From: Nicotiana tabacum
Taxonomy: Eukaryota > Streptophyta > Magnoliopsida > Solanales > Solanaceae
DNA: 64,000 nt
Assembly (NCBI RefSeq): GCF_000715075.1
Contig: NC_134081.1
Coordinates: 62,995,653 to 63,059,652 of the forward strand
Direction: 5' to 3'
A program made the position numbers and the translations under genes. The notes under the pieces were generated by a model. The model had not been told where the DNA came from. It was given only the letters and a program-made list of their open reading frames with translations, and made no database searches. Shown here in pieces: positions 1 through 10,240 of the stretch; position 1 is the first letter of the stretch, and every line of letters starts with the position of its first letter.

Positions 1-1280
1 TACTTCCACTCTGGTATAACCATCTTCTGAATCAAAACTACAAGCAACACATATAATACATCCACACAAGATAATGAACCAAAGTATATTTTCTCTACCC
101 TTGGACCTAACCAATTTGCTCCTCTACTTCTTCTCCTTCTCTTTTATCATCTCTATATGAGATTGGAATTACTCCAATTGAGCTTCAGTCTTGTTCATCT
201 TCTCCTCTTATATGTTATTTTCAACCTTAAAAATCGCCCTATGCTTGTCACATTATTCAAAGCCTTCTAATGCCCTCTAAAGTTCATCCATTTTGTCAAC
301 CAGTTTTGGAATAACAAATTTCGACCTAGGATCAATTTCGCCATCCTTCCAAACCCAAAAGTCACAAGATCGTGGATCCTAAGGTGAATAGCAAAAGGAA
401 ATTAATCATTGATAAGACCTTCAATTATTCACATTTCTATTATTAAAGAATCTTCACTCTTATTTACTTCAAAGTATAGACAAACCAAATATCTTCTTCC
501 TGGGTTCCTTTGGGTCCAAGCTATTAACAAAGGCAACATAAACTCATGGTTGCATCGAATTTCTCCATATGACTCATTCTCTTCCTTTTTCATACAAATC
601 CTACTCAAATTCAAGCATTTTGAAGGCATTACAACAACTACCAAACAAACAAAAAATACCAAAATCAGATAATTTACTGACGAAATAATTAAAAGCATCA
701 GCCATATTTTAGTGTTTAAATGAGAGATGGAATTTTAGGAGAAAGAGAAAACAATAATAAAATAGAGAAGATAGAACTTAATCAAATACACGAATGAAAT
801 TAAGGAAGAGAAATATTAACCTTTGCTTTCAAAAATCAGAATTTCAAAGGTCAATATGTTATAAATCATTAGAATATAGATGAAGAAGAAACTAGGATTC
901 TTGACTTGGGTTGGGTAAAAAATTGTAAGAATAGATATTACTGTTGGGGGGTTATATTGAAGTTAAAAAGTGTAAATTTTTTTTTTGGGGGAGGGGGTGG
1001 GTTTAAAGCTTAAAAATACAAAGACGCGCTCACAAAAGACATGCGGGTGACAGGGCTTATGAGAAGGTAAATAAATTCTTTTGTTACAAGAATAGTAGGA
1101 TATTAGGTCACACATAAAGTTTAGGTGTATAAATAATATTTTTTTAGCAAATACACCACTAGATAGGATGCCTAGTGGTTAATATATATATAACAATCCA
1201 AAAACAAAGGTTCAAGGATTACATATTGTCTCAATCCAAAGCTAAGCGATGAGCCGCTACTACTAGCTAGAAACTTTATG
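1..1280. other. AT-rich intergenic DNA, no gene seen
   Basis: I find no supported gene here. Short frames on both strands at about 409-698 overlap each other, have no recognisable motif and are probably chance. There is a poly-T/G-rich run near 968-1002. The stretch reads as old non-coding plant DNA. Confidence 0.6.
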
Positions 1281-1727
1281 CTAACTATTACAAAGTATAG
1301 ATGAAATAGCCTCTAATGTATGATGTTGTATGTATTCACAGGCCAAGTGCAAAACATCAATGTAGCACCTCAATATAGCACCTCTAACACTCTCACCGGG
1401 TATCAAGTTTTGTATTTCATAGGACAATGCAAGTATGAATCTCCGGTCTACAACATCAACTTTTGAATATGTCCAGGTATCTACCATAACAACATTTCTG
1501 AATTCCTCTATATATGTACAAATGTAGCAGCTAAATAACCTAACCATTGCGTGGAAACCGTGTATATCATTGTATGTATCTTTCAGAAGAAGCCTGTATA
1601 GTTTAGTGTCCATGCAATTCAACGAGGCTGGGATTGAACCCCAAGAAATTAGGGTTCCTGCGTGCATTTCCAGACCATACACTGTTACACCTCCCCCAAA
1701 TTGAGTATGTAACCATGCTAATACCAC
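1281..1727 (-). CDS. Unrecognised ORF, possibly an exon or gene relic
   Basis: This is an open frame of about 148 codons in AT-rich surroundings, longer than its neighbours. The product has mixed hydrophobic and polar composition (for example MHAGTLISWGSIPASLN near its start and VDVVDRRFILALSYEI in the middle), with no clear signal peptide, membrane segment or catalytic motif. There is no ATG at its 5' end; the first in-frame ATG lies about 20 codons in. The upstream edge reads GGTATTAG just before the frame, which could be a splice acceptor, so it may be an exon. I do not recognise a family. It could be a decayed transposon gene or chance. Codon use and homology would decide. Confidence 0.25.
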   Translation of the reverse strand: MVLAWLHTQFGGGVTVYGLEMHAGTLISWGSIPASLNCMDTKLYRLLLKDTYNDIHGFHAMVRLFSCYICTYIEEFRNVVMVDTWTYSKVDVVDRRFILALSYEIQNLIPGESVRGAILRCYIDVLHLACEYIQHHTLEAISSILCNS

Positions 1728-1799
1728 AGGACAAATCTATAAATGACTTTTCAGGACTAGTTTAATGAGTATTTTATGCCTTTTTTGTAAATTAAAATT

Positions 1800-2340
1800 T
1801 ATCAAAGCACACGTATGCACACGGCATCACTAGCAAAGCATTCCAGCAGGCGGCTGCTGAAAAAGCGTGACTTCACACGCGACCTTTAGCGACTTTTTTC
1901 CTTTTCGTTAGGTGTTGGAACTCTGCTGAGCTTTGAGCTTTTGGTCCCTCATTAACAGAAAATATGGGACCCTCGAACACTGTGCACGTGGCAATGAAAC
2001 AGAGCACCAAACCCCACGGACGAGTAAGATTCGAAGGCCTGTCTCTGGGTCCCACAACTCTAATCAATTCATTTTGGACTTCTCTAAAATTTTCAAACAG
2101 AAAAAGATTTTCTTTTCTTTCCTCTACCCCACTTTTGGGAAGAGCCGTGGAAAGAGTGTGTTTTTGGGTGTGGAATTTGTGTGGACAGTAAAAGGAAAAG
2201 GGAATAGGACCCAGTTTTTATAATTTTTCAAGAAAGGAACCAATCACAATAAAGCCGTGTGTTAATCATCAACTGCTTTTCTTTGCTCATATCCTTTACT
2301 TCATTGTCGGGGACACGTTTCGAGTATCGACCTTACGTTG
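1800..2340 (+). promoter_or_regulatory. Promoter-like patch with a G-box
   Basis: This stretch is less AT-rich than its flanks and holds a CACGTGGC G-box at 1985-1992, several CCAC/GTGG motifs, a CCAAT at about 2239 and a second ACACGT at about 2313. G-boxes bind bZIP and bHLH factors in plants. No downstream gene is visible before element A, so it could be an orphaned promoter or 5' region of a displaced gene. The call is weak. Confidence 0.25.
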
Positions 2341-2536
2341 TTGGACCGTTTTCTCCTACTCCTCATTGGCTTGTGCTTTTTTTTTTTTTCTGATGAAAAA
2401 CATTGGAGTTATTAATTTATATTTATTAAATAAAAATTAGAGTGAAAATGTCTATTACTAGTTTCAATATAAATGGCATTGTTTGATTGGATATGCTCTA
2501 TGGAAAAAGAAAGATATAAACTTATGATCTTAAATA

Positions 2537-2780
2537 CTCTAGTCCATTTTAACTGATTTTTGGCTCTTTTTACACATTAAAAATTCATCTTTTAGCATTA
2601 ATTAATAATGAAATGATCATATTAACCTTAATTTACTTATTGAAAAAATAAACTATTCCTAGGCTCTTTACTCCAAGAACAATTTTGGAAAGAAGAAGTT
2701 AATTCATTATTAATATCTAAAAAAATTAAATATTGTGTACCAAAAAAGGCCAAAAATCACTTAAAGTGGATCGAAGGGAA
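2537..2780. mobile_element. Stowaway-like MITE (Tc1/mariner type)
   Basis: The ends are inverted repeats. The left end begins CTCTAGTCCATTTTAACTGA, and the right end, read in reverse, begins TTCCCTTCGATCCACTTTAA. Both continue into TGATTTTTGGC, giving about 40 bp of imperfect TIR. A TA dinucleotide flanks each side (2535-2536 and 2781-2782), the target site of Stowaway elements. Length (244 bp), AT-rich centre and lack of coding capacity fit a MITE. Confidence 0.75.
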
Positions 2781-2782
2781 TA

Positions 2783-3000
2783 TAATATAAGATCTGTGTT
2801 GCTTTAAAATTTGCGAAACTTGTGATTTCATAATTTCATAATATTGCTTTGGCTTTAAAAGTTTATTATTAAATTAGAGATAAAATAAGAAGTTGAATAT
2901 AAATTATTTTTAAATTTAATAATATATTATTCTTTTGAAACGGACTAATAAAAAATAATATTTTCTTTTTAGAATGAAGAAAGTATAGTTGTTATATTAT
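2783..3000. mobile_element. Possible second Stowaway-like MITE remnant
   Basis: The text resembles the interior and right half of a common Solanaceae Stowaway family: a GAGATAAAATAAGAAG stretch, then an AT-rich run, then TTTTGAAACGGACTAATAAA followed by TTTAGAATGAAGAAAGTA. The left terminus is not clear and the right TIR is degraded. The family resemblance is from memory and uncertain. Confidence 0.4.
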
Positions 3001-3332
3001 TCTGTCTTTTAAGGTATTTGTGCACTTTTAAGAAGAAACAAAATGTAACAGTCTTAGTTGTAAGAATATTTGTCTAAAATATCTTTTATAGCTCGTTTAA
3101 ACGTTTTATTTTGATTAACACTCTATAAATCAAAGCAGTACTGCTTTATTTGGAAAAAGTCATAAATATTTAATTTTAAAAAATATGATAAATACTTATT
3201 TTTCTAGAACGTCAACTACTTTAACCCAAACAATAATTTGGTGGTTTATCAACAAACTTCAATCTTTGAAGCATCTTTTAATCTGTTCTAACATCAACTA
3301 ATGATCCATTCCGAAAAAATTTAAATTCAACA
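3001..3332. other. AT-rich spacer, no gene seen
   Basis: This is non-coding AT-rich sequence between the MITEs and the left LTR of element A. No ORF, RNA gene or repeat of note is visible. Confidence 0.6.
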
Positions 3333-3918
3333 TCCAAGTAAAAACGGTACAGTTAAATTTATACGTGGTTTCTAGACAAGTGAATTAATTCGATCTCGAA
3401 ATAATAAAAGAATTGAAGAAATGCGCAATACTTAGCCTTGAGATGAAGATGAAATAGCAAAAACAGTAAATCCGGGAGCAAGGCTTCCGGGCGCAACAAT
3501 AGTGAAATCGAAAAGTAAGAAGATAAAATTGTACAGAACTCTGAATAGATTATAGCGTAAGTTTGTCAGAAAATTCTTATCTTTTACAATGATAACAAAG
3601 CTCACTATTTATAGTTGCACCTAGGGAACAAGCTCCTAGGATTATGTCCTTATTTAATGTCAATTATGAGGGACATTGAAGAATGTGTAACGGTGAGCAT
3701 AAATGACAAATTCTTTATAACGGGCAATGTACTAAAAGCTGCAGAATATTCTCCATTAAAGGCTACCAGGTGACAGGTATTTATTGCATCTTTATGAGCA
3801 TCAATCTTCCCAGTAACAAATGGAACAGTTGTCTTCGATTTTAGCTATCCACTGTCTTCGGCTCCACGTATCATTCTCTTATGCAATTACTTAGTGTAGC
3901 ATATTTTTACCGTATAGA
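3333..3918 (-). repeat. 3' LTR of element A
   Basis: It matches 20018-20604 over nearly its whole length, with scattered substitutions (for example the shared block CTAGACAAGTGAATTAATTC). The first ~15 bases are diverged, so the left boundary is approximate. The right boundary is where the two copies stop matching, after GCATATTTTTACC. A minus-strand TATA-like CTATAAATAG lies at 3605-3614, the expected U3 promoter. Confidence 0.85.
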
Positions 3919-4249
3919 GATAGTCCCTCTGCTTTCCGGTGACATAACCTTGTGTCATCAGAAAGTTGGCAGAAACATTCTTTTTGGCGAGAATTTTTCT
4001 GAGCCCCTCTGAAAAGCTTCTGACGGTTGATTAGAGGCACGTCTCTCTGCATTTAATACCCCGAACACGCGTCATCCCACGATTCAACATAACTTTTGCC
4101 AGTTATCGAGGTAATTATGGTTACGAATTTAGCTGCCTAAACCTTTACTTACACGCATCAACCTCCTTCATTCATACCCCATAATTCTCCAAACACTCTC
4201 AAACTTTCTTCATTCAATTTGTACTGCTCCTCCTACAGTGAGTACCATC
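3919..4249 (+). promoter_or_regulatory. Putative antisense promoter and leader of the aORF; PPT of A on the other strand
   Basis: On the minus strand, the bases next to the LTR (3920-3938) are purine-rich (GGAAAGCAGAGGGACT), which fits the polypurine tract that primes plus-strand synthesis. On the plus strand, the same segment leads into a CT-rich, leader-like stretch at about 4140-4235, upstream of the antisense gene, with a TTTAATACC at about 4050 that might act as a TATA element. Promoter activity is inference from position and composition. Confidence 0.35.
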
Positions 4250-5276
4250 ATCCCTAGAAGTCTTGTCACAACTAAAAACTTTGAAAAGAAATTTCCTTCT
4301 GTTAGCCCTCGTACATGGGCCGTTAGCAGATATCCTTCTTTTATCCGTCCTTCCAGCATTCCAGCTGTGAAGGAAGATTATCGTTGCTAGGATTTGGACA
4401 TTAACGCTCCTGATCTAGCGGAGCGGGTAACCTTACCCAAGAAGGTTCTTACGTACTTCTATATGTATCCCTTCACTTTGGGGACATTTTCTTTGAGCGG
4501 AGAGCTTGACTCTGTTAATGCGGAGTTTTGCCTCCGTTACCAAGTACGTTTGGCGCAGGTGACTCCCTTTGTGTGGAGGACGATTGCTTGCCTTCGGTGC
4601 CTGTGCCAAGAAACGGGGGAGGAGCTATCTCTAGCTCATGTGATGAACCTTTATTCCCCTAAGATCTTCCGCGGGGTGGGGGGTAGGGGTGGGGGGTGAT
4701 TAACTTTAGCAAACGAGGACGCCATGCACTGTTATCCAGCATGGATGATGATAATGATCGTTGGTGGATGGAACGGTTTTTTTCAGTTGCCACCAGTGAA
4801 ATCGTCTCAGCCTCGGCTCCTTCCTTCCCGGAATTGTGGAACCACACTCGTAAGTATACAGTTTGCTTCTACTCTTGTTAAAGATCCTTTCCTCGTCATT
4901 ATTAACTTTTCTTCCTTGACCTACCTCAGCGACTCGGTAGGTTCCCCCTAGGGTTGAGGGCTTGGACCAATAGGTTCAGAAAATTTTGGACGTTACTACG
5001 TCCGAAACCTGCTCGTGGAAAGAGTTGTCCTTGAAATATGGGTAGAAGGCCAAAAATCATGGTAAGTTTAACTCATCATGTCCTTACCTTTTCTTATGAG
5101 AAAGTTATCTGATTTTTCTCTCCTATTGAATATAGGTCTACCCCATGGCTCAATTGTCGTCCCTGATGAGGCCGTTTTGGCTGATCCTATTGATGCAACA
5201 AGGCTTATTCTCATATCATTTCTCATATCATTCCCCCCAGTATTCGAATGCGAAAAATACGAATTGGAACACTGAA
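4250..5276 (+). pseudogene. Antisense gene (aORF) of element A, three-exon layout, broken
   Basis: This reads on the strand opposite to gag-pol. Exon 1 runs to 4849 and contains YPFTLGTFSLSGELDSV, then FCLRYQV..LAQVTPFVWR and MNLYSPKIFRG, then DRWWMERFFSV and FPELWNHTR. It is followed by a GTAAGT...CTCAG intron (4850-4929), an exon with TSETCSWKELSLKYG, a second GTAAGT...ATATAG intron (5062-5135), and a last exon with LPHGSIVVPDEAVLADPID ending at a stop near 5275. This arrangement matches the plant family annotated as putative gypsy-type transposon protein (Transposase_28-like), known as an extra antisense ORF in Tat-lineage elements. Its biochemical role is unknown to me. Breaks: an in-frame TAG at 4388-4390, a stop after the glycine run at about 4699, and stops in exon 2. 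It is therefore a pseudogene here. Confidence 0.7.
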
Positions 5277-5360
5277 AGTTTTGCACCTTTGAGAATTCCA
5301 CTAATTAATTGCTAGATAATCTTCAGTTCGGTAACAAACATTGTTTTCCCTTAGGAATTT

Positions 5361-5520
5361 ATGCTATCGAGCCAAATACTATCTAACAAACCCCTGGTGG
5401 TTTGCACTTGTGAACGGTTGGGTAACCTTTGCTTGATAGCAAACTCAATTTTTCGGTGAAAATTTTGCTATCGAGCCAAAGATTATCTAACCGCTCCGGA
5501 GTGGTTCTTCGCTTGTGTGC
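5361..5520. repeat. Two-copy direct repeat between aORF and integrase
   Basis: A unit starting TGCTATCGAGCCAAA is present at about 5361-5414 and again at about 5465-5519. Both copies continue through TATCTAAC, a TGGTT and a GCTTGTG/CACTTGTG. The copies are about 80 percent alike by eye and 104 bp apart. They lie where the plus-strand aORF transcript and the minus-strand gag-pol transcript would both end, so a role in 3' end formation is possible but unproven. Confidence 0.5.
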
Positions 5521-5679
5521 CTTGCTATTAAAGGTCTTACTACTGCTGTTGAAACTTTCTTCGTAGTATGCTTTTCCTTGCTGCCTCGTTAAAAATCTGC
5601 CAGAAAAACCCAATTGCGACAAAAACTGGACGAAGGAAAAAAGAGCGGAGCACATACTTTCAGTACAGGCGATGTTTGT

Positions 5680-6250
5680 CAGCAATAATATCTCTTGAGG
5701 TGTGCCACATTCGAGTTGCTTGGCAACTTTTCTCCATCCTGATTCTCCAACTCGTACAAACCTTTCTCGGTGACAGCTGAAACCCGGTAGGGGCCTACTC
5801 AGGTTGGACCTAGCTTTCATGCGTTGAGTTCCCGGGTGTTTTGAGTTACTTTCCTTAGAACCAAGTCTCCCACTTTGAAATAATGGAGGTTGGCCCTTCG
5901 ATTATAATATCTTTCCATTCTCTACTTCTAGGCTGCCATTCTTATATGTGCCAAGTCCCTACGTTCATCGAGTAGCTCCAAATTGACTAACATCGCTTCG
6001 TTGTTCGTCTCTTCACTTGCCTGGAAATATCTCAAGGTAGGCTCTCCTACTTCTATTGAGATTAAGGCTTCTACTCCATACACAAGGGAAAAAGGCATTT
6101 CTCCTGTGCTCGATTTGGCCGTTGTTCGGTACGCCCATAGCACTCCGGGAAGTTCCTCAGGCCATTTACCTTTAGCCGCTTCCAACCTCTTCTTGAGATT
6201 TTGTATAATCACTTTATTTGTTAATTCCGCTTGACCATTTTCCCTCGGAT
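5680..6250 (-). pseudogene. Integrase of A, C-terminal half
   Basis: This is the distal half of the integrase, cut at 6250 by element B. The minus-strand frame shows ENGQAELTNK (the last catalytic glutamate region of the DDE core), KWPEELPGVLWAYRTTAKS and TGEMPFSLVYGVEA, all typical of Ty3/Gypsy integrase. Downstream, through stops, come MERYYNRRA, FKVGDLVLR, VGPYRV and VAHLKRYYC, the C-terminal DNA-binding region of Tat-type integrases. Stops after RMAA and inside the tail show it is dead. The first half is at 15838-16463. Confidence 0.85.
6247..6250. repeat. Left target-site duplication of element B (GGAT)
   Basis: GGAT abuts the TG end of the left LTR of B here and the CA end of the right LTR at 15838-15841. 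Removing B and one copy restores an open integrase frame in element A, which supports both the TSD and the boundaries. Ty3/Gypsy elements usually make 5-bp duplications; here 4 bp are exact. Confidence 0.85.
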
Positions 6251-9200
6251 TGTCACGCCCCAAACTCGGAGAGCACGACCGACGCTCAACCGAGAGAACC
6301 CGGCCGAGCAAGCCTGTTAGATTACCTTCTACCCAAACTCGTCTATCAATAAAGAGGAGATGTACTTTATTAATCAAACACTGAAAATATTTTATTAACA
6401 ACTTCCATTTCATTCACATTAGCAGCTTCATTCATAATTTCCAAAAAAAGAAATATAATGAGTTCATAGAATTAATGAAAACATGATTTCTAAATACCAA
6501 CATTTCTAGTTCAATTCCCACCACAACCTGTCTACGGAGCCTCTAAGTACAATAGAAGAGTAATAGGGAAATGTCTGCAACAAGGCCCCGGCTACACCTC
6601 AGAACACAGTGCGTGAGAAACAAAAGATACATGACCCCTGAAATGAAGGGGGCTCACCAAGTCAGCTGAAGAAAGTGTACCGCTATCACAGATCAATGTC
6701 GCCTAATATGGATCCACATGCATTCATTAAAGATGCAGCGCCCCCGCAAAAGGGATGTTAGTACTGTCGAATAGTACTAGTATGTAAAGCTAAAAGTTCT
6801 TTTTCAAAATAGGATGACCATGTAAGAAAAGACAACACATAGAAACGGCAAGTCACAATCAACAGTATCCAAATGTCTAGTTAAAACATAATAATTTTCA
6901 AAATACGAACTTCATATACAATTTTTGGTAGGGAGATCATTAGCACTGATATGCCACTGTCTGTGTTAGCACGGCGTCCGATCACGCCCGATCGGCTAGG
7001 CCACCCCCACCCCCCACGAACGATGTGGTTTGATGAGTAACGCGAAAGAAAGTTACCAAGAGTAGTAACACCATGTGCGCAACATGGCGTCCGATCTCCA
7101 CCCGATCAGCTAGGCCACCTTCCCACATATGCCGTGTGGGTTGACTTTTCCAATCCACAATTATTACCAGTTTTATCCCAATTAAGGGGAATAATATCAT
7201 AATTTCTCCAATATTTCAATCTCATCCCAAATAAGGGGAATAATCACAATCCACCCCTACACCGGCACATGTTGTTTCAGGTGTGGGCCTTATGACCCAC
7301 CCTTCCTGGATTTTGCTAATGATGCTCCCAAAAATATTTTTGATTTGATTTGCACACAAAGGTAACATAAATACAATTGTACTCACCTCGAAATTTTCAT
7401 ATTGTATAAATTCTTATTTGTATTTCCAGACACTCACAACAACAATATTTCCTTGGCTCATTGGGTCATTCACAAGATTCTTTATTCCCGGCACAGTGGC
7501 CGTATTTCATATTCCACACTTTCACCTCTTTCAATTTCATAGATCACCATCAAATATCAACATATAGAATATTTCAACAATCATATAACTCAAATTTATT
7601 AGTAATGAGAACTTTAAACACAAAAGGTTTCTTCCTAAATAATGGCGCATACCGATCAGCAATGAAAGCACACATCAAATCATAAGCAATCAATACACCA
7701 TATATTCTTGCAATACTCTTTCCCAGAAATGATAATATACAATTTCAACACCTGAGTAAATAAGAACTGGAATCATAATGGATATATTTGTAAAGCAAAT
7801 CATTAGTTAAAGCAGCCACTTATGGGCATGAATTGAGTACAAAGCTTTTAGGCAAATCTATTTTCGAAATCATTTTTAAACAATTCAGTCGAGGCTCATT
7901 TCATATTCTTTATCGCATCCTGTCAAATCATTTGCACTATTAGCCACAATCATAACTTAAATTCTTGGCACGTTGGCCACACACTATACCCCCAATTCAA
8001 TTATTTTATTTCTAACCATCTTTATAGATTATCAACATTAAGACAATTTCAATCATGACTTTAGGTACACATATGAGCAATTAAGAGTCTTAAGAATATC
8101 AAGTTTTTCTCGCCCAATTGGTATACTAGTTTTTATTTAAAACACGTCTCAAAGCTACAACATTTTAATACTCAAACCATTCTTTGAACATCTATATTTA
8201 AACATAAGGCTCATTAGGAATAAACAAGTTTATAGGGAATAATCCGGAATATAGAAGTTAGGAATCTTGAGCCAATCATACTTGATCTTACGGAGACATT
8301 ATGGATATCTATTCTAAGAGAGAAAGTTTAGCCAGCATACCTCAATGGAGCTTCCTTAAACTCTAAAATATTTTGGAATTCTTAGCAACTTCAATCTATT
8401 TTAGAAATATAACAAATTGAACCAAAATTAGGAAGATGCTCATGGTTTTAGCTCATTTGAGCATTTTATCAAACACTAGGTGTGCATTAAGGTTTCAAGG
8501 ACCTTTTATGGAGGATTCCATCATCCCACAACCCAATTTTTGCCATTTTTAGCTCCACAATATTCCTACACCCTTTGATAACACATTCATGTAAAATAAA
8601 CAACTCTCATACCCAAATATTACCTTGCTAATTACCCATTTCTAGACAAAATTCAAAATTGAGGGTTAGGGTGTAGAATCTTACCTCTAGGATGAAGACC
8701 TAGTGAGTTTTCCTTCTTAATCTTCCAAATTTTGAGCAAGAATTGAAGAACAATTATTGAGGAACACCTTCTCACTCGAGGGCACTCTCTCTCACTCTAA
8801 AATGTCATATTTTACCTCAAAAATGGCCCAAAGCGTGTATTTAACGAAGTAGGGTCAGGTTTTAAAAACCCAAAAATAGAGCTCCGGAACAAGGTCTGCG
8901 ATCGCATAATTGATATGCGGTCTGCATATCGGCCGCATAATTTGGCCTCCAAAACTGGGCGTGACTGACCCGGTCTATGGTCACTATGTGGCCCGTAGAC
9001 CTGTTCTGCGATCGCATAATGCACCGCAGATCGGTTCTGCGATCGCATAGTGAACCTCAGAACCTCCCTTCGAAAAATCCCAAAGCGGGATATGCGACAA
9101 GAGTGCGGCCCGCGAACTGGTTATGCGGTTGCATAATGGCCGCGAAATATGACATCAAAATGACCCAGAAAACTGACCCACTCTACGACCATTCTGCGGT

Positions 9201-9412
9201 CCGCAGAGTGGTTCTACGGTCGCAGAATAGGCCGCAGAAATGCCTACTTCTGCCCAACATTTTCTTCAACTCCCGAGCGCACTATTCAATCCAAAAAGTG
9301 TGAATCGCGGCTCGTAAGCCCACTGCGAAGAATTTCTACTATTATTAACTTCTACGGCTACTTCATCATCACGGAATTCGGGTTGTTAGAAAAACTTTTA
9401 CGGGGCCTTACA
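6251..9412 (-). repeat. 3' LTR of element B
   Basis: It aligns along its length with 12843-15837. It begins TGTCACGCCCCAAACTCGG and ends GGGGCCTTACA. It holds a CpG-palindrome array near 8885-9240, one unit longer and about 130 bp fuller than in the other LTR. A minus-strand TATA-like TTAAATACACG at about 8825-8835 sits just downstream of that array in element sense, so the array is on the upstream (U3) side of the likely promoter. Confidence 0.92.
8885..9240. repeat. CpG-palindrome array in the 3' LTR of B
   Basis: GC-rich motifs recur at irregular 20-60 bp spacing: TGCGATCGCA at about 8897, 9008 and 9040, TGCGGTCTGCAT, TCTGCGGTCCGCAGA at about 9194, and TACGGTCGCAGAAT. Most are self-complementary or nearly so. 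The equivalent block of the 5' LTR (15480-15700) has fewer units. Confidence 0.7.
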
Positions 9413-9425
9413 TCCTCCCCCATTT
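9413..9425 (-). other. Polypurine tract of element B
   Basis: The minus strand reads AAATGGGGGAGGA directly against the TGTAAGG start of the 3' LTR. A purine run in this position primes second-strand DNA synthesis in LTR retrotransposons. It fixes the orientation of B. Confidence 0.85.
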
Positions 9426-10240
9426 AAGGTCATTCGTCCTCGAATGAGGGTTAGGGTCCACTATTAGCCCCTTATACAATTCAGTTTTTCATATCCCACA
9501 CCAGCAGCCCCAAATTTCCAAACATTTCGCTAGAGTCTCCCCTGTAACTGAGCCTATCCACCTATCTGAGTAACACCAAAACAACTCCTAACAACACATC
9601 CACAACCCAATAAAGCACCACAATGTATATATCAATAGCACTAATCTCAGCATTACAAGCACTGCATTATCAAAATGATATTTGGACAGGAACTGCATAT
9701 TTTTAAATCATAACACCTAGAAAGTACCTTTCAAATCACAATCATTTGACTATACACTCAAGTGAGAACATTTTAGTTCCTTAACACTCTTGGCCCTCAA
9801 GATGGCCTCCTCGACTTACAGACTTCGTCATAACACATTAATGAAGGCAATCTCAACTCTCGGACTTATCTAACAAGGATGGCAAGTAGGTACCCCTCGG
9901 AATCCAATTATCCATTAACTTCACCTTCTTACACATAGACACATGAAACACCAGGTATACGAAGAACAATAATAGGGAAACATGATACTCATAGTTTGGC
10001 CTCTTTCCTTCATGATATCATAAGGCCTAATGTGACCACACATACATTACCTTTATTAAAAATCCACATAGCATCCTCATGGAGAGAATATTTAGAATAA
10101 CCCATTCACTTTCTTCAACTCTGAATCTCTACGCCGAACACCCAAACTAAACCTTTGGCGACCTCCAACAATTTCTCTAAGATGTCCTAGCATGAATATG
10201 ACGATAAAATTTCCTATCCCATATGTTTGATCACGGGATG
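9426..10240 (-). pseudogene. Degenerate end of pol in B (integrase tail and chromodomain linker traces)
   Basis: No long frame survives, but the minus strand keeps recognisable words. One is a FHVSM-type motif at about 9930-9960 (the HPVFHVSM linker that precedes the chromodomain in Tekay elements). Another is a VRRRDSEL-like stretch at about 10100-10150, matching the integrase C-terminal RRRDLEF region. The same segment is present at 57566-58070 in another copy, where HPVFHV is clearer. Many stops and small deletions make it non-functional. Confidence 0.5.

Noticed and set aside
1625..1645. Minus-strand GGTTCAATCCC, which fits the B box of a tRNA gene or SINE
   Set aside because: No matching A box or cloverleaf upstream, no acceptor stem and no poly-T terminator; it lies within an open frame.
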